From: Verrucomicrobiota bacterium
GTDB lineage: Bacteria > Verrucomicrobiota > Verrucomicrobiia > Opitutales > Opitutaceae
Assembly (NCBI GenBank): GCA_023391285.1
Contig: JAEWBF010000127.1
Coordinates: forward strand, 1 to 62,854
Direction: 5' to 3'
DNA: 62,854 nucleotides
The notes under the pieces are model-generated. The model was given only the letters and a program-made list of their open reading frames with translations. It did no database searches and was not told the origin of the DNA. Positions 51,359 through 58,826 of this stretch are shown here, piece after piece. A program made the translations under genes and the position numbers. Within the stretch, counting starts at the first letter, position 1, and every line of letters starts with the position of its first letter.

Positions 51359-52813
51359 TTAAATTCCCCTCCGCCCCGCCCGCATCTTCTCGAACGCCTC
51401 CAACGCCTCTCTCCGCGCCGCCGTATGCTCCACGATCGGACGCGGATAATCTCTCCCCAACTCCACGCCTGCCTCTCTCAACACCTCCACCGGCGCCTCC
51501 CACGGCGCATGCACAAACTTCGCCGGCACCTTCGCCAACTCCGGCACCCATCGCCGCACATACTCGCCACGCGCATCGAATTTCCGCCCCTGCAACACCG
51601 GCGCGAAAATCCGAAAATACGGCGCCGCATCCGCCCCGCACCCCGCGCTCCACTGCCATCCGAGCGTATTGTTCGCCAGATCCGCATCCACAAGCGTCTC
51701 CCAAAACCACGCCGCGCCCGCTGTCCACGGCAGCCGCAGATGCTTCACGAGAAACGACGCCACGATCATCCGCACACGATTGTGCATCCATCCCGTTTCC
51801 GCCAGCTGCCGCATGCCCGCATCCACGATCGGATAACCCGTCTCGCCCCGCTGCCACGCCCGCAACTTCACCCCGCCCCGATCCTCCGCCCACGGAAAAC
51901 CCGCGAACTCTTCCCGCAGCGGCCGCTCTGGTGTATGCGGAAAATGATACAGCAGATGATGCGCAAACTCGCGCCAGCCGATCTCCGCCAAGAAAACCTG
52001 CGCCCCTCGATTCGGCGGAAACACGCCGCTTTCCTTCGCCCGCTCCTTCACCGCCGCCCAAATCTGCCGCGGTGAAATTTCGCCGAAATGCAGCGCCGCC
52101 GACAGCCGCGACGTCCCATCCTCCGCCGGCACATCCCGCCTTTCGTCATACCCATCGATCCCCTTCGCCACAAACTCCCGCAGCCGTTTCGTCGCCGCTG
52201 CCTCACCCGGTGTCCACGTCTCACCAAACCCCTCACGCTCGTCCGACAACACCACCGCCTCCACCGCTCGCGACTCCGGCCAACGCTCCGGCGCCTTCAA
52301 CCGCTCGCCCGCCCCGAGCTTCACCGGCGGCGCCACCGCTCGCGTCAAACACGTCCGCCAAAACGGCGAATACACCTGAAACGGCCGCCCTTGCTTGTTC
52401 GCCACGTCCCGCGGCTCGTGCAGCAGCGATCCATTGAAACTCCGCGCGTCCAACCCGCCCGCCGCAAACTCGACCTCGATCTTCGCGTCCCACGCCACCA
52501 CCGCCGGCTCGTAACCACGATTCCAATACACCGCCGCCGCCCCCGTTTCCTCCACGAGCTCCCGCAACACCGCCCGCGCATTGCCTTCCCGCATCACCAG
52601 CCGCGATCCCCGTCCGCGCAGCGCCGCTTCCAACGCCGCCAGCGTCCGCCGCAGCCACCATCGCGACGCCGCTCCCGCCCGCCGGCGTCCGTCCGTCTCC
52701 TCATCCCACACAAACACCGGCACCACCGCCCCGCCCCGCTTCACCGCCGCATGCAGCGCCGGATTATCCTGCAATCGCAAATCCCGCCGAAACCACACGA
52801 TCGCCGGTCTCAT
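51359..52813 (-). CDS. phr: Deoxyribodipyrimidine photolyase (class I CPD type)
   Basis: 484 residues. N-terminal alpha/beta antenna domain (IVWFRRDLRLQDNPAL at 5-20). The helical FAD domain has TSRLSAALHFGEISPRQIW, WREFAHHLLYHFP, GETGYPIVDAGMRQLAETGWMHNRVRMIVASFLVKHL, and DADLANNTLGWQWSAGCGADAAPYFRIF, all diagnostic for FAD binding and the electron-transfer tryptophans. It splits cyclobutane pyrimidine dimers in DNA using blue light. Same strand as the epimerase and glycogen synthase genes, with a 71-base gap to the latter. Confidence 0.95.
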   Translation of the reverse strand: MRPAIVWFRRDLRLQDNPALHAAVKRGGAVVPVFVWDEETDGRRRAGAASRWWLRRTLAALEAALRGRGSRLVMREGNARAVLRELVEETGAAAVYWNRGYEPAVVAWDAKIEVEFAAGGLDARSFNGSLLHEPRDVANKQGRPFQVYSPFWRTCLTRAVAPPVKLGAGERLKAPERWPESRAVEAVVLSDEREGFGETWTPGEAAATKRLREFVAKGIDGYDERRDVPAEDGTSRLSAALHFGEISPRQIWAAVKERAKESGVFPPNRGAQVFLAEIGWREFAHHLLYHFPHTPERPLREEFAGFPWAEDRGGVKLRAWQRGETGYPIVDAGMRQLAETGWMHNRVRMIVASFLVKHLRLPWTAGAAWFWETLVDADLANNTLGWQWSAGCGADAAPYFRIFAPVLQGRKFDARGEYVRRWVPELAKVPAKFVHAPWEAPVEVLREAGVELGRDYPRPIVEHTAARREALEAFEKMRAGRRGI

Positions 52814-52884
52814 CCGCTGCAGGTCGTCGTGGGCCGCGAGCTCGCCCGCGCTAATTGCTCCCGCTTTTCACCGTCGAGTTCACG

Positions 52885-54327
52885 TTACAACGATTCCCGA
52901 TACAATTCCTCATAACCCGCCGACGCGCTCTTCCAGCTGAAATCCCGCGCCATCCCGCGCTGCTGCACCGCCGCATACCGCGGCTTGTCGGCAAAGAGCT
53001 TCATCGCTCGCCCCAACGCGGCCCGTAGCGACGCCGCATCGGGCTCGCACATGATCCCCGTGCCCTCCGCCGGGTTCTCATCCGCATCGATCACCGTATC
53101 CGCCAATCCACCCACCCGGCTCACGATCGGCACCGTGCCGTAGATCTGCGAATACATCTGATTCAATCCGCACGGCTCGAACAGCGACGGCATCAGGAAA
53201 AAATCGCTGCCCGCCTCCACCAAATGGCTCATCGCCTCATCGAGTTTCGCCGTCAGCGACACCTTCTTCGGCGCCCGCACCGCGAGCGCCTGCATCGCTT
53301 CCTGATACTTCTTCTCACCCGTGCCGAGCACCACCAACCGGCAGTCTTCCTTCAAAAAGAAGTCTTGGTTCGCGAGCACCAGATCCACGCCTTTCTGCTC
53401 CGTCAGCCGCGCGACGATCCCAAAAATCGGCCCCGCAAACTCCGCGTCCATCCCGCATCGTTTCAACAGCTCCGCCCGGCACGCTGCCTTGCCCGCCATG
53501 TTCCCCGCTGAATACCGCATCGGCAGCAGCGAATCGCTCGCCGGATTCCACACGTTCGTATCCACGCCATTCAACAATCCGACCATGTCGTCCGCGCGCG
53601 TCTGCACCACGCCTTCCAATCCACACCCAAACTCCGGCGTCTGGATCTCCTGCGCATACCGCGGACTCACCGTCGTCACGCGATCCGCAAACAAGATCCC
53701 CGCCTTCATGAAGCTCACCTGCTCGTAATACTCCAACCCGTCCACGCTGTTCAGCTCCTCCGGCAGATTCATCCGCCAAAACACGCCACGCGGAAAAATC
53801 CCCTGAAACGCGATGTTGTGAATCGTGAAAATCGTCCGCATCGCGAGCGTCACGCCCTGCCGCCGCTCCGCATCACGCAACATCAGCGGCAACAGCGCCG
53901 CCTGCCAGTCGTGCACATGCACCACGTCCGCCTGCAAATCCCCCAGCCGGAGCGTTTCCACCACGCCTTTGCAGAAAAAGATAAACCGGTCTGCGTTGTC
54001 CTCGAAATCCCGCTCCCCATTCCCATAAGGCGCCCGCCGATCGAAGAACTCCTCCCGACAAATCAGATAAACCGTCAGATTCTTCCGCGGCGAAAACACC
54101 CGCACGTCGCCCGACAGAAACTGGTTCCCCATCTCGATCTTCAACCGCAACCGCCGCTGCGCCCCCGCCGCATCCTTGTGCTCCAGCACCGCCCTGTATC
54201 CAGGCACAAATACGGCCACGTCATGCCCATTGTCCGCCAGCGTCACTGCCAGTGATCCTACCGCGTCCGCGAGCCCCCCCGTTTTGACGTAAGGAAACAG
54301 CTCGCTCGCTACATGGACGATTTTCAT
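52885..54327 (-). CDS. glgA: Glycogen synthase (ADP-glucose type, GT5)
   Basis: 480 residues from the ATG at 54327 (MKIVHVASELFPYVKTGG). The KTGGLADAVGSL motif near residue 15 binds ADP-glucose; HVHDWQAALLPL, TIHNIAFQGIFP, GLLNGVDTNVWNP and VARLTEQKGVDLV follow. The C-terminal PSLFEPCGLNQMY with GTVPIVSRVGGLADTV is the acceptor/phosphate-binding region. It elongates alpha-1,4-glucan chains in the cytoplasm. Full family length. No other glycogen genes adjoin it. It is divergent from TBDT 4 across a 307-base gap. Confidence 0.96.
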   Translation of the reverse strand: MKIVHVASELFPYVKTGGLADAVGSLAVTLADNGHDVAVFVPGYRAVLEHKDAAGAQRRLRLKIEMGNQFLSGDVRVFSPRKNLTVYLICREEFFDRRAPYGNGERDFEDNADRFIFFCKGVVETLRLGDLQADVVHVHDWQAALLPLMLRDAERRQGVTLAMRTIFTIHNIAFQGIFPRGVFWRMNLPEELNSVDGLEYYEQVSFMKAGILFADRVTTVSPRYAQEIQTPEFGCGLEGVVQTRADDMVGLLNGVDTNVWNPASDSLLPMRYSAGNMAGKAACRAELLKRCGMDAEFAGPIFGIVARLTEQKGVDLVLANQDFFLKEDCRLVVLGTGEKKYQEAMQALAVRAPKKVSLTAKLDEAMSHLVEAGSDFFLMPSLFEPCGLNQMYSQIYGTVPIVSRVGGLADTVIDADENPAEGTGIMCEPDAASLRAALGRAMKLFADKPRYAAVQQRGMARDFSWKSASAGYEELYRESL

Positions 54328-54634
54328 CGGACTGCCTGGGGAATTGGTGGGTGCCACATTTCTGCCACTCGAATGAACGCCCGGCGAACAAGCGGCGGCA
54401 GGTGAAAAGTGAATTCAGAACGGGAACTCATCCACGCAAATCTCAGGTAGTCAATTCAGAGCGGGAACGATGCCTTCGCTCCAGACCGCGCCCACAAGCC
54501 GCGCGAACGTTAACCGGAGAAACTAACCACGCATTTGCAGCAGGAGATCGGATGTGGCGACTCTCCGCCGCACTGAAGCGCCGGCAACGGATCGGCCTCG
54601 GTAAACCCCAAACCCCGTCAGTCTACAAAATTGT
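54328..54634. other. 307-base divergent gap between glgA and TBDT 4
   Basis: No gene seen. It holds a spaced direct repeat (54412-54468, separate entry) and no copy of the TCAYYNNRRTGA motif, so TBDT 4 appears to lie outside the proposed LacI regulon. Confidence 0.6.
54412..54468. promoter_or_regulatory. Direct repeat AATTCAGARCGGGAAC, two copies 41 bp apart
   Basis: Copies at 54412-54427 and 54453-54468 differ at one base. The 41-base period (about four helical turns) places them on the same DNA face, as for tandem binding of an activator or ECF-type control region. They lie about 170-220 bases before TBDT 4. Confidence 0.5.
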
Positions 54635-57598
54635 ATGACCTCCCAGCCGTGCCCGTGGACGCGCGGAGCTGCTTTCGTTGCCCTTTCCATGGGCTTGCAG
54701 CTGCCGCTTATTGCCCAAGTCGCCTCGTCAACAGACACCCCACAACAATCCCGCGACGAGGTGGTTCTCCTCTCTCCTTTCGAAGTGCGCACCGATCGCG
54801 ACGTCGGCTACACCGCCACGTCGACGCTCGCCGGCAGCCGCATGAACAGCGACCTGCGCGACACGCCGTCCGCCATCTCCGTCATGAACCGGGAATTCCT
54901 CGACGATATCGGCGCGCTCAGCGTCAACGACACCGTCGAATTCGCCCTGAACATGGCGCCGGACATGGACGCCACCGGCAACTCCACCACCGAAAATAAC
55001 TTCAGCTTCCGCGTGCGTGGCATCAGCGGCGCCCAACGCGCCCGCAATTTTTTCCGCACCCAGCTGAACGCCGACCTCTACAACGTCGACCGCATCGACC
55101 TCGCTCGCGGCCCCAACTCCATCCTCTTCGGCGAAGCTTCACCCGCCGGCCTCATCAACACGTCCACCAAATTCGCCCGCATCGGCCGCGACTTCGGCTC
55201 CGTGCAACTGCGCACCGGCAGCTACAGCGAGAAACGCGCGACGCTCGACTACAACCTGTCGCTCGCCGACAAAGCCGCCGTCCGCGTCAACCTCCTCGCC
55301 CAGGACACCGACGGCTACCGCGATTTCGAATTCCAAAAGAAGAAGGGCATCGCCCTCGCCGGCACCTGGCGTCCCTTCCGCCAAACTCAAATCCGCCTCG
55401 AAGGCGAAAAAATCGACATCGACGAAAACCGTCCGCGGCCGTGGACCGTCTGGGACGGCTACACCGCCTGGGTCGCCGCCGGCAGCCCGCTCGCAGGAAC
55501 TCCGACGCAGTGGGGCCAGACTCTCGGCACCAACGTCAGCAATCGCATCGGCAACAACCAGGTGATGTATTTCCAGAACGGTCCCCTCGCCGGCCAGGCG
55601 CTGTTCACCGGCAATCCCGCCAACGCCAACCCCGAGAGCTTCCGCGTCTCCATCGGTTCGCGTAACATCATCAACACGCCCAATAACGTCCTCGACGAAA
55701 CGCGTTTTCCGCGCGACGGAAATCCCGTCGGCCCCAGCGCCCGCTCGAATTCGCACGCCGAAGTCGGCGGCATCTATCTCGAACAAACCATCGGCGAGGA
55801 TCTCACCTTCGAACTCGCCGCCGGCTTTGAAAATGAAACCCGCATGTGGGCCAACCCCATCGGCTTCGGCAGCATTTCGCTCTTCTACGATGTCAACGCC
55901 TACCTGCCGCAGTTCGATGCGCAGGGCAACCAGACCGGCATCGTCGCCAATCCCATGGCCGGCAAGCCCATCATCGCCTCCACTGGGTCGACGATCCGGA
56001 CCTTCGATTATGCGCGCGCCCAGTATCGCGCGACCGGTGCGTATCACCTGGATTTCAGCAAACTCATGAAACGAGAGTCGCTCGCCACGCGCATCCTCGG
56101 CCACCACCGCATCGCCGGCCTCGTCTCGTCGGAAAAGTTCACCGTCGATCGTTTCGACTATCGCGAGGTCAACTCCAGCCCCAACCGCCTCGTCGCGGAT
56201 TACTTCAACACGGCCAACGCCATCACGCGCGTGAACTACTACGATCCGTTCGCCCCGAACGCCGAGGACCGCGGATTGTTCGACTTCGAGAAGAACCCCA
56301 TCTCCAACGTCCCCATCTTCGGCACGTCCGTCTCCCGCCCCCAAGTCATCGGCAAAACCGTCACGGCCGAGTGGCTGCGCAACGACTGGCGCTACTCCGA
56401 AAACCAGCTCGATACCCGCCTCCTGGCCGCGCACAGCTACTTCTGGGACGATCGCGTCGTGCTGCTTTTCGGCTACCGTCACGACGACACCAAAACCTAC
56501 GGCTCCGACCGCGTCTTCGATCCGGTCACCAATCTCACCACCGGCTACAATCGTCGTGCCCGTCCGGATACCGACACCGGCGGCAACACCAGCACGCGCG
56601 GCATCGTCTTCCACGCCACGAAGAACATTTCGCTCTTCTACAACGAAGCCGACAACTTCGCGGTCCAGACCGCGCGCGAGCTCTTCAACGAGACCGATAA
56701 AAACCTCCCGCTCGGCAACCGCACCGGCGTGGGCAAGGACGCCGGCGTCAAATTCAGCCTCTTCGGCGGCAAACTCTATAGCTCGTTCGCCTGGTATGAA
56801 ACCGCCGACGTCGGTCAGGCCGTTTCCGTCAACGGCAACTACCGCGGCTTCACAAACCGGATCTGGCAGGCGCTCAACACCGCCAACCCCGCCCAGTTCT
56901 CCTCGCTCATCGAAACCGAGGGCGACGACACCGTCTCCCTGCAAAGCGAGGGCTACGAATTCGAACTCACCGCCAATCCCACGCGTCAGCTCCGCCTCGC
57001 CTTCAACATCAAGAAATCCAAAACCACGAACAGCGATCTGCTGCCCAACGTCCAAGCCTACCTCAACGCGCACCGCGCCACCTGGGAGGCCAACTCGTCC
57101 GTTCCGCTCGTGATCGCCACCAACGGCGCGCTCACCATCGGTCAACTCCTGCCCCTGCTCGACGAAGTCCTCAGAAACGACCTCGGCGCCGAAGGCCGCG
57201 CTCCCGTCCGCGACCGCGAGATCATGGCCAACCTCACCGGCAATTACACCTTCGACAGCGGCTTCATCAAAGGTTTCGGCATCGGTTCCGCCGTCCAATA
57301 CCGCGGCAAATCCGTCATCGGTTACCGCGTCGTCACCGACGGCGAACCCGTTTACGCTCCGTCCTACACGACGGCCAACGGCTGGCTCTCCTACAACCGA
57401 AAGATCAACGAACGCGTCAACATGCGGCTCCAGCTCAACGTGAACAACCTGTTCAACTTCGACACACCGCAGCCGGTCGCCAGCGCCGAGCCCACCGTGA
57501 TCGACAGCCGCACTCCGCCGCTCACCAACGGCGTCGCTTACGTGTTCTATCTCCCGACTCCGCGCACCTACAGCTTGTCCGCCACCTTCAGCTTCTAA
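54635..57598 (+). CDS. TonB-dependent outer-membrane receptor (TBDT 4)
   Basis: 987 residues. Signal peptide to about residue 27 (GLQLPLIAQ). Then DEVVLLSPFEV, plug motifs TSTLAGSRMNSDLRDTPSAI, RIDLARGPNSILFGEASPAGLIN, and a barrel ending SLSATFSF. Overall closest to TBDT 1 and 2. It is followed 140 bases downstream by a CE1-like esterase, the same pairing as TBDT 3 and its esterase. A strong terminator in that gap (57635) implies the esterase has its own promoter or is reached only by read-through. The substrate is unknown; the esterase hints at an acylated glycan. Confidence 0.94.
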   Translation: MTSQPCPWTRGAAFVALSMGLQLPLIAQVASSTDTPQQSRDEVVLLSPFEVRTDRDVGYTATSTLAGSRMNSDLRDTPSAISVMNREFLDDIGALSVNDTVEFALNMAPDMDATGNSTTENNFSFRVRGISGAQRARNFFRTQLNADLYNVDRIDLARGPNSILFGEASPAGLINTSTKFARIGRDFGSVQLRTGSYSEKRATLDYNLSLADKAAVRVNLLAQDTDGYRDFEFQKKKGIALAGTWRPFRQTQIRLEGEKIDIDENRPRPWTVWDGYTAWVAAGSPLAGTPTQWGQTLGTNVSNRIGNNQVMYFQNGPLAGQALFTGNPANANPESFRVSIGSRNIINTPNNVLDETRFPRDGNPVGPSARSNSHAEVGGIYLEQTIGEDLTFELAAGFENETRMWANPIGFGSISLFYDVNAYLPQFDAQGNQTGIVANPMAGKPIIASTGSTIRTFDYARAQYRATGAYHLDFSKLMKRESLATRILGHHRIAGLVSSEKFTVDRFDYREVNSSPNRLVADYFNTANAITRVNYYDPFAPNAEDRGLFDFEKNPISNVPIFGTSVSRPQVIGKTVTAEWLRNDWRYSENQLDTRLLAAHSYFWDDRVVLLFGYRHDDTKTYGSDRVFDPVTNLTTGYNRRARPDTDTGGNTSTRGIVFHATKNISLFYNEADNFAVQTARELFNETDKNLPLGNRTGVGKDAGVKFSLFGGKLYSSFAWYETADVGQAVSVNGNYRGFTNRIWQALNTANPAQFSSLIETEGDDTVSLQSEGYEFELTANPTRQLRLAFNIKKSKTTNSDLLPNVQAYLNAHRATWEANSSVPLVIATNGALTIGQLLPLLDEVLRNDLGAEGRAPVRDREIMANLTGNYTFDSGFIKGFGIGSAVQYRGKSVIGYRVVTDGEPVYAPSYTTANGWLSYNRKINERVNMRLQLNVNNLFNFDTPQPVASAEPTVIDSRTPPLTNGVAYVFYLPTPRTYSLSATFSF

Positions 57599-57634
57599 CG
57601 AACGCCGCTCGGAGCTTTCAGCACAATCGCTCGC

Positions 57635-57664
57635 ACGGCCGCTCTCACCGAGCGGCCGTTTTTC
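57635..57664 (+). terminator. Rho-independent terminator after TBDT 4
   Basis: Perfect ten-base stem ACGGCCGCTC / GAGCGGCCGT with a five-base loop TCACC, followed by TTTTTCTCTTC, 37 bases after the receptor stop. Confidence 0.9.
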
Positions 57665-57738
57665 TCTTCTCTTCTTCCGCTTTCACTCGAAAGCCAGACC
57701 ATCGAAACCACTTCTCCTCGGACTCGTTTTTTACGCCC

Positions 57739-58638
57739 ATGAGCTTCCTCGCCTCTCCGAAACGTCCGCGCCACATGCGGCTAGCCGTAGTCGCTTTTCT
57801 GATACCGTGCGCCGCTCTCGCTCAATCCCCGCCCGCGCCCGCGCCCGCCGAATCGCCGCGCCCGCGCCGCGAAGTCATCTGGAACAACATCCCCGCCCAG
57901 CCGAATCCCCTCGTCTCGCATCACGATTTCCACAGCGAGGCGATGCAACGCACCGTCGGCTACACCGTGTATTTGCCGCCGTCCTACGCGACCGACACCA
58001 CCCGCCGCTTCCCCGTGCTCTACTTTCTCCACGGCGCCGGCGGCAACGAAAACGCCGACGGTCCCGGCTTCGCCAGCATCATCGATCGCCTCATCCGCGC
58101 CGGTCGCATTCCACCCACCGTCTGTGTGTTCCCCAACGGCGGCATGAGCGGCTACCGCGACAATCCGGAAACCGGCATCAACGTCGAAACGATGATCACC
58201 CAGGAGCTCGTTTCGCTCATCGATAAAACCTACCGCACGCTCCCCCGCCGCGAATCGCGCGTGATCGGCGGCTTCTCGATGGGCGGCGGCGGTTCGCTCC
58301 GACTCGCGCTCACGCATCCCGATCTCTTCAGCGCCGCCGCCTCGTGGGCCGGCAGCGTCGCCAACCGGCGCACCCGCGAACTTCCTCCCGAGCTCAACGT
58401 CGACATGCTCCGCGTTCAGGAACCCACCGTGCGGCTGCTGATGATCGTCGGCTACGAAGACGAATCCGCCCTCGCCGGCCACCTGCCGTTCATCGACCTG
58501 CTTCGCGAGGCGCGCTATTCATTCACGTTCCGCACGCTCCGCGGCGTGCCGCACAATCTCGGGCGTTACTACGAACTCACCGGCGAAGACTTCGCGACGT
58601 TTCTCCTCGACGAGGTAGCGACCGACGACCGCAAATAG
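57739..58638 (+). CDS. Secreted CE1-like / EstA-type esterase (paralogue 2)
   Basis: 299 residues. An arginine-rich n-region precedes the signal core (MRLAVVAFLIPCAALAQ from residue 13), so the ATG at 57775 is an alternative start. Alpha/beta hydrolase with VLYFLHGAGGNENADG, nucleophile Ser180 in GFSMGGGGSLRL, Asp241 in GYEDES and His272 in GVPHNLG. It aligns along its whole length with the esterase at 23663, including VIWNN, GYTVYLPPSYA, CVFPNGG and ETMI.EELV-type blocks. Likely removes acyl groups from a glycan in the periplasm or outside. Followed by its own terminator. Confidence 0.9.
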   Translation: MSFLASPKRPRHMRLAVVAFLIPCAALAQSPPAPAPAESPRPRREVIWNNIPAQPNPLVSHHDFHSEAMQRTVGYTVYLPPSYATDTTRRFPVLYFLHGAGGNENADGPGFASIIDRLIRAGRIPPTVCVFPNGGMSGYRDNPETGINVETMITQELVSLIDKTYRTLPRRESRVIGGFSMGGGGSLRLALTHPDLFSAAASWAGSVANRRTRELPPELNVDMLRVQEPTVRLLMIVGYEDESALAGHLPFIDLLREARYSFTFRTLRGVPHNLGRYYELTGEDFATFLLDEVATDDRK

Positions 58639-58684
58639 ATCCTGTCCCGCGTCGTGCGCGAGCGAACATCGCGCGCCATCCTCG

Positions 58685-58713
58685 AGCCCGCCTCACGGTG
58701 GGCTTTTCTTTTT
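58685..58713 (+). terminator. Rho-independent terminator after the second esterase
   Basis: Stem AGCCCGCC / GGTGGGCT (one G-T pair), loop TCAC, followed by TTTCTTTTT. It lies 47 bases after the esterase stop and well before the RNase R start. Confidence 0.88.
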
Positions 58714-58826
58714 AAGCATTGTCGGTAGGTTGCGATTCACCGAATTTCATCGCGCCGACTTGAGCGGCGCGTATTCGTAAGTCCAATTCATCGCCCGGCC
58801 TGCGCGCCGCGCCCCGAAATTCCTAC

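Noticed and set aside
51237..52061. N-terminal extension of the TIGR01777 epimerase frame
   Set aside because: Consists of spacer repeat and an out-of-phase overlap of the photolyase; the Rossmann start is at 51236.
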